From the NCBI GenBank assembly GCA_963082975.1, contig OY720348.1, forward strand, positions 51,782,421 through 51,846,420: DNA of 64,000 bases, in the 5' to 3' direction. Of the stretch, positions 54,663-64,000 are shown one piece after another. The notes beneath the pieces are model-generated. The model saw only the letters and a list, made by a program, of their open reading frames with translations, did not search any database and was not told the origin of the DNA. Position numbers and translations under genes: made by a program. Every line of letters begins with the position of its first letter. Position 1 is the stretch's first letter. The DNA is from Labia minor. Taxonomy: Eukaryota; Arthropoda; Insecta; Dermaptera; Spongiphoridae.

Positions 54663-54885
54663 TTATTAGGATGATCTTTAAATTAATTTTGACTAGTCTT
54701 AAATAGAAATAATAAATCAATAAACAATTTAATTTAATTTTTTTAATAAAAAATATATTTTGTTTATATTTTATTTTTAGATTACATTATCATCAGAAAA
54801 AACGATGAGAGGTGGAAGGGATGAATTGAAGGAGTTGAATGAAATTGAAAACGCTCCACCCTTAAATAAATGTAATTCTTATCCA
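54663..54885. other. A+T-rich spacer
   Basis: No gene or shared repeat. Confidence 0.45.
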
Positions 54886-55345
54886 ATTGGAGTATAATTT
54901 TATTTTCTTCCAAGTTCAATTTCCAAATGGTCCAATGTATTTGACATTAAATGTCTGGAATTGATTTTTTTTTTTGAACGCCCCAATGTCGATAACCCTT
55001 CATCGACCAAGGAAGGCATTGTCTGTCTAACTGTACTCCTCCCACTCTTTTGTCCTGTAATCGACCACCCAAGTGTATCATTTCATTAATTCTCCATCGT
55101 ATTTATTCCTTTCTTTTTTCATGTTCCTTAAAATTCTAATTGTTAATTCATTTTTCTAACAAAGTCCGATCAAGTTAACGTATGTCCTTTAATGAAAATT
55201 GTTCACAAGGCAAATCGCAAAAGTGGCCATTAGACTTGGAAGGAATTCCAAGAAGTTTAGAAGCTCGAGTTGGAAATTAGTCTGAACAATTCACATCAAA
55301 TCAATGATACCTTTTTGAAAAGGTTATTTCATTAAATACAACCTC
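54886..55345. other. Unique-sequence island
   Basis: Mixed composition: AAATGGTCCAATGTATTTGA, GAACGCCCCAATGTCGATAA, CGATCAAGTTAACGTATGTC, AATTGTTCACAAGGC. It has no microsatellite and no domain-bearing frame. Candidate conserved non-coding sequence. Confidence 0.35.
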
Positions 55346-55546
55346 CAATTCATGAATTGTATTCATTTTCATTTAATATTCAAGGATAATTTATTTAAAT
55401 ATTCAATTGTTTGTCATACTATTTATTATAATCTGATTATATGCACAATAATTATAAGAAAAGATCATGCATCTATGAATAAAAGAAACTATTTTAAATA
55501 TTTTTTATATAAATTATATAAAGAATAACTGTAATGTTCCCCTTTT

Positions 55547-55979
55547 GCTATCTCGACAGAGATTTTGATGTTTTTATACGTTTTGAAGGTCCCCGAGTGA
55601 TTGTCACTAAGTTTGAGAAAATTGTCTGTGTAGCACACACACACGTTTTCATTATTTTTCCTCTAAACTGACCTTAAAAATAAAGATATATGTTTGAATG
55701 TTTATCACTAAAATTGTATAAAATTGCTATATATAGAATTTCAGCTTGATTGAATCGCTGAAAGTACCGGAATTAATTTTTTAAATTTTTGAACACGCTT
55801 ACTGCCAATCACGCGCCAGCAGGTGAAGTGGTGCCATCAACTAAGAGCCAAACACGAGCTGTTTTAATAAATATTATTTATTAATTTTAATTTATAATTT
55901 AATTAATTAAATTTAATTTAAATATAAATGCCATTTAATCCATTTCAAATTGTGAGATAGTCGAGTGGAGACACTCCAG
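55547..55979 (-). mobile_element. Family A copy A11 (internally deleted)
   Basis: It begins CTATCTCGACAGAGATTTTG. From the short (CA)n stretch at 55624-55644 it jumps directly to the TTTTCATTATTTTTCCTCTA segment, so the ACGG...GAAATTTGG core is lost. It ends TGGAGACACTCCAG. The GC module is GCGCCAGCAGGTGAAGTGG. Confidence 0.9.
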
Positions 55980-56113
55980 CTTAATAAAATTGACGAACAA
56001 AAACAGTCGCAATAGTATCCATATATATATATATGAATATGAATATTATTAAAAGAACATTTATCCTGTATTAATTTCAGTTTAATATAATTTATATGTG
56101 ATTATAAAAAATA

Positions 56114-56419
56114 ATTGGGTAACTATATTGAATGGTCATCCAGTCATGGATTTGGATAAAACTTTACCAGTGGGTTCCTTTTTTAATTCCAAATAAACTT
56201 TTCTTATACAATTTTTGTGGGTTGCTTCTGGTTTACGAGCTAAAAAGGATTAAAGTTTCTATATAAATTCATTGATATTATATTTAGCTACCATGTTTTA
56301 TTATTTGACCATCAGAGGGATCCACTAATTATCGGTTTTTTGGAATTAAAAAAAGTAACCCACTGGTAAAGTTTTATCCATATCCATGACTGGATGACCG
56401 TTCAATATAATTACCAATA
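56114..56419. mobile_element. Family G foldback element (copy G2, 306 bp)
   Basis: The left arm ATTGGGTAACTATATTGAAT, GGTCATCCAGTCATGGATTT and GGATAAAACTTTACCAGTGG matches the reverse complement of 56330-56419 almost perfectly (arms of about 85 bp). The ends ATTGG(G/T)AA are shared with copies G1 and G3. Confidence 0.8.
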
Positions 56420-56527
56420 GTTGTAAATATAAATAAAAACACTTTAAAATTTATCAATTATTAAAGGTTGTTTAATATTTACACCTATTATATATATATG
56501 GATATATATATGGTTGGTATATGTTGT

Positions 56528-56812
56528 TATATATCTGTGTCACTAGGCAACTCGAAAGTTCTTGGCCGCAGCAACCATATTACTCCAAGCGTCCCTATAA
56601 AAAGGTTTTCCGCCAGTCGCCCTCTCCCATTATTGCCACGTGTTCTTCCCACCCAACTTTTCGATTTTATAACCCTCATCTATCTTTCCCCGACGACCTC
56701 ATCTTTCGTTGGCCGATAAATGTTGAAGAGAACCCTATTTTCAAATTCCCTAAATCTACTCTCGTCCCCTAGAGTCATTGACCATGTCTCATACCCATAT
56801 ACAATCAGCATA
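56528..56812 (-). mobile_element. Family C non-LTR 3' end (copy C6)
   Basis: On the minus strand the translation includes YGYETWSMTLGDESRFREFE, NRVLFNIYRPTKDEV and MRVIKSKSW. This is the same C-terminal region as C3, with frameshifts and an internal deletion at about 56600. The 3' end is GCGGCCAAGAACTTTCGAG. The plus-strand 83-residue frames here are shadows. Confidence 0.75.
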
Positions 56813-57449
56813 ATAATCATTTAATATTTTTCAATTTTTATTCTCTTAGATAATAATTTTGACGAAATAAGCCTTTTTACTATTTAATAACAGATGCTAT
56901 CCGATTACAACCTTAATTTAAATTCTTTTCGAATATTATTATCCTTATATATATATATATATAGATTATTTTATTTAAGAAAATGTCAAAAGCATACTGA
57001 AGCGATCTATGGGAAAATAAATCGAAAAGGAATCGTAAATTATATATCTACTATATATATATATATATATATATAGTTAACATTAATGATTTAAATTTAA
57101 ATTATCTTTAATAGAGCAATTGTTTATTCGGGGATTAAATAGATGGCGGTTTTTGGAATTTGTCCATAGTTATGTTGAGAAAATGTTCTGTTTTGGACAG
57201 ATGATATTTTTTATATTATAAATGTTAACAATTTACTGGAATGGGTCCAAATTAATCCCGGAGAAAAGCGACGTCACAACGAATATCTACTTTAAAAAAA
57301 GAGCAAGAAAGAAAGAAGGATTTATTTTTTAAGGATTTATTAATATTTGTCGCTTGATTTTCACAAAAAAAAGAAGAAAAAGAAAAAATATTTTATTAAT
57401 AATAACTTTGTCATAAATTTAATGGAATATGAAAAAAAATAAACGAATA

Positions 57450-57493
<44 letters not shown>

Positions 57494-57807
57494 TATTCAA
57501 TTTGAAATTACATAGGAATATTACCATTAGTATTCTATTTGGTAATGAGCTAAGCAAAAGAGGCACCACCATCCCTTTCTCTCTCTCCGTTTACCATACC
57601 CAAGCTTTTCAACTCGATTAAAAAATTCTTTGTGAAAGAAGGGGATCAAAGTAAAACCAGTCCCACCTCTAAATAGGATGTTTGGATTTTATATATATAT
57701 ATATATATATTATTTTATTTTTTATTTTTTTCTATTAAAGTTTAAGTTGTAGCAGTTATAAATTCCTATGTTATACAATTTATAAATATAAAAATCACAA
57801 TTTTTTA
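56813..57807. other. A+T-rich spacer with (TA)n arrays
   Basis: (TA)n at 56947-56963, 57050-57075, 57453-57489 and 57690-57710. A short mixed part lies at 57540-57680. No gene was recognised. Confidence 0.5.
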
Positions 57808-58300
57808 TAAAGTAAGTACCTGGTTCCTTATGAACTATGAATATTTAAGAATAAGATTATTATTTAAAATAAATAAACGACAAAATATATGAAACAATTT
57901 CAAATAATTTAAAAGAGCATAAATAAAAAAAAAAATTGTCATAAAACATACAGCCCTTAAATGTACGTATTTATGCACTGAAAGGCAGAAAAGTATGGCC
58001 TGTAGATATAACATAATATATATTTCGTAATTTGATTACAAAATATTATTATAATAAATATTTTTAATTATATTTTATTGATAATATTTTGTATTTATGG
58101 AAGCGCTGTTCGGCGTTACCCGGCGCCATTTTTTTTTTTCTAATTAAAATTCCTATTCCTAATTAAGACAAATCTAACAAAGATGATTTTTCCCAAGGCT
58201 GAAACCAATACTGATCCTTTTTTCTTTATAAATATTACCTATGGTGTGAATTTCAAAAAAATCCTTAGAGCGGTTTAATATTTCGAAAATACAAATATAC
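57808..58300 (-). mobile_element. Family F Helitron-like element (copy F4)
   Basis: Reverse counterpart of F3. From left to right: GTACCTGGTTCCTTATGAAC, AAACGACAAAATATATGAAA, CTGTTCGGCGTTACCCGGCG, AACCAATACTGATCC and CCTATGGTGTGAATTTC. The GGCGCCGGGTAACGCCG block is the hairpin-like counterpart of GGTGCCGGGCAAC in F3. Confidence 0.68.
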
Positions 58301-58620
58301 GAGGGTGGGATGAAAAGTTTCCGACCTGACCAAGAAAAACGATGTTTTTAAATTTTTTTTTTGCTATATTTTCAACATAATCTCCATCAACACTGATACA
58401 TTTCTCATAACGGTGTTCTAATTAATTTAATTAATTTAATTAATTAATAAATTATTTAATTAATTAATTAAAATTGATTTAATTTAATTTAGGTCTCATC
58501 AACAGTTATGAATCGACGCAAAAATTCGTTTGGATTACGCCTACACCGCCAAATTGTCGTTAGAAATGGTTTTTCGAAGCAATTTTTGGTCTAGCGTTAC
58601 GAAATTTTAAAATCTCTGAA
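58301..58620 (-). pseudogene. Mariner fragment with one terminal repeat
   Basis: CGAGGGTGGGATGAAAAGTT followed by TCCGACC, preceded by TA, looks like a mariner terminus. Inside, the minus strand encodes LEHRYEKCISVDGDYVEN, the C-terminal end of a mariner transposase. Farther in (about 58500-58560) it encodes RRNPNEFLRRFITVDET, the segment carrying the first catalytic aspartate. An A+T-rich (TTAA)n stretch replaces everything between. The second terminus was not found. It belongs to a different mariner lineage from those at 10.2 and 25.7 kb. Confidence 0.8.
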
Positions 58621-58651
58621 TGAACCGAACCAAACCGAACCGAACCGAACT
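58617..58651. repeat. (AACCG)n short tandem repeat
   Basis: GAACCGAACCAAACCGAACC and further units. The same pentamer occurs at the palindromic centre of family G elements (20985-21070, 8932-8940). Confidence 0.85.
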
Positions 58652-58849
58652 TTTTTCAGTTTTTTAATTATTATTTTCTTGACTTGAAAATTTATTTAGA
58701 TTTAAACGCTTAACTAAAATAATATTCATATATTAAATAATTAGAATAGTTTTGAATATGATAGGTATTTATTCTCTCTCATTTTCTTTTTTTTCGATTA
58801 AAGATGATAAATTCACTTCTCTTTTTTTTTTTATTTTACATGGAGATGG

Positions 58850-59400
58850 AGAAACAAATGGATTGAACGTGTTGGGATTTTTGTTCAAGTGATCTCGCAC
58901 GAAAAGATATGCCCATCCTCCGCCATTCCCCCCACCCTTCCTCCTTTACCCTCTTTCAGATAGAGTAAAAATATTTTCTTCGCGGTTAGTGGGTGGGCTG
59001 ACCAATGAATTTCTGTCCAAAGCTAGTAATTTTTTCCACACTCATGTATATCTGTTTCCCTGTGTAGATACATTCTATTATATATCCACTCTCTGTTTTT
59101 ACAAGTTGGCCCTAAACTTTTGCATTCCTTATTCGTTTTCGGGTTTATTTGGCGTTACGCGGAATATGGAGTGGGTGAGTCAAAGGGTGTGTGAGTATTT
59201 TTCATGTTCGTTGGTGGAAAACGGCCTCTGGCCATTTTTCAACATTCTTTTCGCCTTTTTTCCTTCTCCACCAACCTCCCCCCCCACCTCTTTTTACAAA
59301 CTTATTGACTTTGGCACCTGTTTATTTTCTTGCCGTTGCACAAGTTAATTTTGTTAGCACTTCAAGAAATTCTATTTTTTCCAATACTTATATTCTTTCA
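58850..59400. other. Unique-sequence island, no gene recognised
   Basis: Mixed composition with GTGATCTCGCACGAAAAGAT, GGCGTTACGCGGAATATGG and pyrimidine-rich stretches. The longest plus frame (58989-59348, 119 residues) is aromatic- and cysteine-rich, with no recognisable domain, signal peptide or repeated structure. An uncharacterised small gene cannot be ruled out, but I favour non-coding. Confidence 0.3.
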
Positions 59401-59859
59401 TAAACTATATATATATATATGTATATAGATATATATATATCTATATATATATAGATAGATAGATAAATACCTCGATAATAGAAAACAAAATTAAATTAAA
59501 ATTCTCTTATCGTTTTGAATTGAATTGAATACAATTGGTTCGTTATCAATAGAAAATAAAAGAAAAAAATGTCATTCAATAAAAATCGCTAAAATATTGT
59601 ATATCAAATATTCATTGGAGTATATACACCACCTGAAATAAATACTATGTATTTTCGAGTATAAAACGGTAATAAAAAAAAATAACACATTTAATTAATG
59701 AATAGAATCAATCCGTTTTGTAGTATAAAACACTTAACATATTATAATATTTGAAATAAAAATCATATATTTTTTTTTATTTATCTTTTGAATATAATTA
59801 CAAAATCAATAAATAATTATTAAATAAATATAAACATTTATGAATTAAATACAGAGATG

Positions 59860-59900
<41 letters not shown>

Positions 59901-60160
59901 AAAATACTCAGTTTAACTGTTTCAAGTCTAAATCCCAATAAAGAATTGGTATTCAAAATATCTCCCCCACTTTGTCATGATCCACCCATATATATATAAT
60001 ATTTATATTTAGAGAATTCTCCCTTTCCCTCTCTAGGATTATTTTATTTTATATAAAATTTTGTTGCATTTATTTTTTATTTTTTTGTTTAATAATTTTA
60101 TTATTAATCATAGGTTATAAGTTGATCTTGGGTCAGGCAGACAAAATTTGTAAATATTTG

Positions 60161-60196
<36 letters not shown>

Positions 60197-60246
60197 TGTA
60201 TATAGATATATACATCAATACATCTATATATAGATAGATAGATATA
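59401..60246. other. A+T-rich spacer with (TA)n arrays
   Basis: (TA)n/(TAGA)n at 59408-59463, (TA)n at 59862-59897 and 60164-60191. No gene was recognised. Confidence 0.55.
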
Positions 60247-60254
60247 TGTAGATG

Positions 60255-60531
60255 CAGGGCCGTTCCTAGGGTATATACCGCCCGGGTGCGAGAATAATTT
60301 TGCCGCCGCTTCTCTAACCCAACCTTTTCCTCCAAAGTTGTTAAAATTTTACAAATAAAAAAGATAAAGTAAATTTAAGTTAATTTAGTTTTTTTTTAGA
60401 ACCATATTGAAAAAATTGGAAAAAAATAAAAAAAACATATAAAATGAATAAGCACTTTTAAGGCGGCTCGCGCCGCCCCCCTAGGCTTGCCGCCCGGGTT
60501 GCCCGCACCCTCTGCACCCCCAACGGCCTTG
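60255..60531. mobile_element. hAT-like MITE (277 bp)
   Basis: The ends CAGGGCCGTT and, inverted, CAAGGCCGTT match at 9 of 10 positions. Subterminal GC-rich blocks (CCGCCCGGGTGCG left, CCGCCCGGGTTGCCCGC right) flank an A+T-rich middle. TGTAGATG (60247-60254) and TGTAGATA (60532-60539) form a 7/8 target duplication. Confidence 0.8.
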
Positions 60532-60828
60532 TGTAGATATATAAATATATATATATACAAAGCTCAAATATCAATGACTGACTCACCCACTAGCTCATCA
60601 CGAAATATCAAAAACCACAGAATGGATTGCAATTAAATTTGGGTCTTAGCTATTCACTAAGAATGAGTTTTAAAATATTCAGTCAGGATGTTGAACAAAA
60701 TTCGGTAATTTTTTTTCAGGACCGTGATCTGTTTGAACAAAAAAATGGCAGATATATGGGTAAGTTATATATGGTATATAAGGGGAGAAAATTAAATTAA
60801 AAAAACAAATAAATGAATTTCAAAAAAT

Positions 60829-61151
60829 CTGGAGTGTCTTCACTCGACTATCTCGCAAATTTGAATTAGATTAATTAATTAATTAATTAAAAAAATAAAT
60901 TTACAGTATGGTTTTGTTATTTCAATTCAATTAATTAATTAACATATATTAAATTTAAATTTAAAACTTGTATCTTAATTTTCAAGTCAAAATTTAAAAA
61001 ATTAATTCCGGCACTTTCAGCGATTCAATCAAACTGAAATTCTATATATAGCAGTTTTATACAATTTTTAATCATGTGAAAAACTATTAAATATATATCT
61101 TTATTTTTACGGTCAGGTTAGAGGGAAAAAAATTGAAAACGTGGTAGGTAA
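60829..61151 (+). mobile_element. Family A copy A12 (truncated)
   Basis: It starts CTGGAGTGTCTTCACTCG. The GC module is missing, replaced by A+T-rich sequence. It continues through TTCCGGCACTTTCAGCGATT to AAAACGTGGTAGGTAATTTG and stops before the microsatellite. Confidence 0.88.
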
Positions 61152-61378
61152 TTTGAAAATAATTAAATTTATATATGGAATTATTTTAAGAATTGAATTC
61201 TTTAGTTTTATTTCATTATTTATTAACATTAAACTTAACTTAAACTAATTTAAGTAGTCGTAATATATTAAACCGTAGTTCTTTCGGCTACTATGTTATA
61301 TTATGTTATTAAATTATATAAAAGTTGGTAAATCGGATTGTGAGTCAGTTTGCTTAAGTCGGAGCAAGCGTACGGTAC

Positions 61379-61475
61379 TTGATAACGTCTGCAGAATCAG
61401 CAGTCGAAATGTTGTACATTTATTTACATAAATAAATAAATTATGCAAATATGTGGTGTTTTAATAAAAATCTCT
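61379..61475 (+). repeat. Diverged single copy of the 13.8-kb hairpin arm
   Basis: TTGATAACGTCTGCAGAATC, AGCAGTCGAAATGTTGTACA and ATATGTGGTGTTTTAAT align with the right arm at 13858-13954. The small stem is kept by paired changes: TTGC/GCAA at 13.8 kb against CTGC/GCAG here. Confidence 0.65.
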
Positions 61476-61579
61476 TTAATAATTATAAATTATGCTTGAT
61501 ATATTTGGATTATGTAGTTGTATTAATAAATTAAAAAAAAATATTATACATAGCTATCCAATCTAGTTTTAATCAAAGT

Positions 61580-62150
61580 ATCGAATTAGACTATTTACTT
61601 TGAACAAAAACCCTTGAATCGAATCGTTCCTCCCATCCCCCTTTGATATCTTAACACTCCCTTAAACTCCCCTGACACTCGTATATCTTACAAATATTTT
61701 TCTATCATCTGTTTGCCACTTAGCCTGACTCTACATTACTAGTTTTTCTCTCTCTACCACTTCTCACCCCCCCCCCCGCCAACCCTCCCCTCCCCAATCT
61801 CCATTTCTCTTCCACCCTCTTGTTTTTTTTTCTCGTTTCAATTTCCATCAAATCATTTTTTTTTTTATCCTGGATTTTTTTTTCTTTCTAACGATTACAT
61901 CTTACAGGACTCATTTTCTTTTACTTAAGAGCTTTCACTTTGACTCCAAATTACTTTCCGATCACCTGGCTGGTGGAATATGAGGGATGGGATATACTTA
62001 GACCACCCCCATAGTCCTTCTTAAACTCAAAAACTCTTGAGCAATTGGCGCCCGCTTCTGGGCTTGACCTTTACTGTCGTTTTCTCAACCGCTAACAGAA
62101 CGTTCAAAGACTTTTTTTTTATCTAAAAAAGTTTGCGAGAGGGAATTCGA
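61580..62150. other. Unique-sequence island with a C-run
   Basis: A polypyrimidine and C-run part (61735-61830) is followed by mixed sequence: CTTTGACTCCAAATTACTTT, CGATCACCTGGCTGG (E-box CACCTG) and GCGCCCGCTTCTGGGCTTGA. No coding frame was seen. Candidate regulatory DNA. Confidence 0.3.
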
Positions 62151-62198
62151 TACTAAATTTCTTTTTTGGTATTGTGTTCTCTAAGAAGAAAATCGCTT

Positions 62199-62201
<3 letters not shown>

Positions 62202-62240
<39 letters not shown>
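62202..62240. repeat. (TA)n microsatellite
   Basis: A pure TA array of about 19 units. Confidence 0.95.
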
Positions 62241-62244
<4 letters not shown>

Positions 62245-62929
62245 TGATTTCCCTTTATCATAATATAATATACTATATACAAATAAATTCAAATAAATAT
62301 TATATAGGTAATAGGAGGTCATATAAAATATCAAAAAATAAAGTAGATATTAATATTTTCAATCAATCAAAAAAAAAAAAAAAAAATTATGGTTTTAAGA
62401 AACTAAAGAAACTGCGTCATTTTATTTATTTATTTATTTATTTTCTTTTTCAATATCTTTTTTTCTTGTCCAATTTCGCGATATAAAAGATTTATTTTTA
62501 AACAAAAGTGGGAGTGAGAGATACATAGAGTAACAGTGAAACGATAGAAAATAAAACTAGAACAACCGGAGAGAAATAAAATCAAGAAGGGGAAAATAAT
62601 AATTCCTAATCTGATGTAGTGTTAGTATTTCAATTTAACCATTGAAATATAACAAAGAAATAAAAAAACAAAATAAACATCAATAAAATTCAACTTGAAA
62701 TCACTTTTCAGAAATTGATATTAATTTCTCTCTACTACTTGACCTGCTATACCCCGTTGAAAACAACCCTATATATATTTTAATGGAAATTTGCTATGAT
62801 ATGAATAAATCTCCTAAAAATAATTATAATATGAATAACAACAATAATAATATTAATAAGTAATAATAAAAAAAACAATTTGATAGATTTTGATTAATTA
62901 TTTTATAAAATTGTGCTTGCCCAGATAAT
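62241..62929. other. A+T-rich spacer
   Basis: Poly-A, (TTTA)n and (AAT)n-like stretches; no gene was recognised. Confidence 0.5.
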
Positions 62930-63870
62930 GTATGCTATATCTTATCTTATTATGCTAGCTAAAATTGTATGTATATATATTTTTGAGATATTAAACCGCC
63001 CTAAGGATTTTTTTGAAATTCATACCATAGATAATATTTATAAAGAAAAATCGATCTGTGTTAGTTTCAGCCTCAAGAAAAATCACAAGTTTATTAGTAT
63101 TTTCTTAATTTAAATGACGTCACAAATTACGTTGTCCATATTGAAATTTGCCTCCCGCATGTTTTTTTAATTGATATTGTATTAATATTTTTTTATTTTT
63201 CAAATATTTAAAAGTTTTTTATTTAATTTCGAAATAAAATTAAAAATATTTATTTTAATAATATTTTAGAATAACATTTATCATTCCCCCACCAAAAAAA
63301 AAAATATTCATGATATATAATACATATGAACAATTATAAAGAAAGGAATTTCAAATAAATTGTTGAATAAATTTGATCTAATAATATTAAATAAATTATA
63401 TAATATTAATTAAAATGTTTTTTAGAATAAATTATAACTAATATAAATGATATTTGATTAATATAAATAAAAATAACCTCCTTTCTTAATTAAAATATAG
63501 ACAAGTACAGGTGTGAATATAATTTTTTGAATGTATATTATTATCAGTAGTAATCCTTGGTCGAAACAGTCTATAATCTATTGCTACTTTGAAAAATATA
63601 AAACTGAATCAATCTAATTATAACAACATATACATATAATATAGGATCAAATATTTTATCTAGTAAATTTGATTAAATTTTTCATCTTGAAATGAAAATC
63701 AAGTTATTTTAATTAATTTGTACCATTTTTGGAAACAAATTTTTGATGGGTCATTTTTAGAAATCCCATTTAACAATTGTAATTAATAATTAAAAAATTT
63801 TTAGTTTATAATAATAAATTGTATAAATTTGTTAAAGGGTCGAGCGATAGCTCGGTGTTCCAGCTACTAA
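62930..63870 (+). mobile_element. Family F Helitron-like element (copy F6)
   Basis: The 5' part (GCTAGCTAAAATTGTATG, GAGATATTAAACCGCCCTAA, GAAAAATCGATCTGTGTTAG, AAATGACGTCACAAATTACG) and the 3' part (TTTGGAAACAAATTTTTGAT, GGGTCGAGCGATAGCTCGGT) bracket about 500 bases of A+T-rich sequence. The 3' end GAGCGATAGCTC-n13-CTAA followed by T fits the Helitron rule of a hairpin shortly before CTRR with insertion next to T. Confidence 0.72.
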
Positions 63871-64000
63871 TATATTACAGTCATAATCAAGTGTAAAATT
63901 GCTTGAAATTTAATTATTCCTTGGTAATACAATTGATTTGAGAAATTTCAACCATCTGTCAGACATTTCGTTACATCAAATCTCATAGGTCGAAAATTTA
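63871..64000. other. Spacer to window end
   Basis: No recognisable feature. Confidence 0.5.

Noticed and set aside
58989-59348. 119-residue plus-strand frame as a membrane or secreted protein
   Set aside because: It is rich in F, Y, C and S, but no signal peptide, clear transmembrane segment or family could be identified. Pyrimidine-rich DNA produces such frames by chance. Kept only as an uncertain island.

Overview
The window looks like intergenic or intronic DNA from the nuclear genome of an invertebrate animal. It is strongly A+T rich and full of (TA)n, (AAT)n and (CA/GA)n microsatellites. It carries only eukaryotic mobile elements: hAT, mariner, non-LTR retrotransposons, tRNA-derived SINEs, Helitron-like and foldback repeats. 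I found no host protein-coding gene, no rRNA and no convincing functional tRNA. I cannot name the phylum from the sequence.

The one long intact reading frame is a 619-residue hAT transposase (minus strand, 40978-42837). It sits inside a complete element (40592-43907) with imperfect terminal inverted repeats and a perfect 8-bp target duplication, ATCTAGCA. Other DNA transposon pieces are an internally deleted mariner with perfect ends and TA duplications (10223-10789), two broken mariner transposase fragments (25664-26062, 58301-58620), a hAT remnant (33818-34012) and hAT-like MITEs (27551-27676, 60255-60531). Retroelement remains include the C-terminus of a non-LTR element with a restriction-enzyme-like endonuclease (22430-23420), six copies of a second non-LTR 3' end (one plus, five minus), a SINE family of about ten copies, and a tRNA-Val-like SINE with two copies.

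The most notable content is a dispersed non-coding family, here called family A. It has about 14 full or partial copies: near 2.2, 3.3, 6.6, 7.8, 8.0, 11.4, 15.0, 18.3, 37.1, 37.5, 48.0, 49.7, 55.5 and 60.8 kb. One end starts CTGGAGTGTCTCCACTCG. The other forms a hairpin ACTATCTC-n-GAGATAGT. Each long copy has a GC-rich CACGTG module and a variable microsatellite at a fixed internal position. A second family B (5.9 and 24.5-25.2 kb) shares with A a core of three short motifs at identical spacing, so the two appear to be diverged members of one superfamily. Related terminal structures (hairpin followed by CTAA) near 14.0 and 63.8 kb suggest Helitron/Helentron-type non-autonomous elements.

Between the repeats are islands of less A+T-rich, apparently unique sequence (about 0.2-0.7, 2.5-2.95, 4.26-4.57, 20.1-20.4, 23.6-24.3, 27.9-28.1, 29.6-29.9, 32.6-32.9, 38.3-38.9, 45.8-45.9, 49.5-49.7, 50.4-51.1, 54.9-55.3, 58.85-59.4 and 61.6-62.15 kb). 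They lack credible coding features and are the best places to look for conserved regulatory elements of neighbouring genes. The letters A, B, C, D, E, F, G, H and J used below are my own labels for repeat families in this window.
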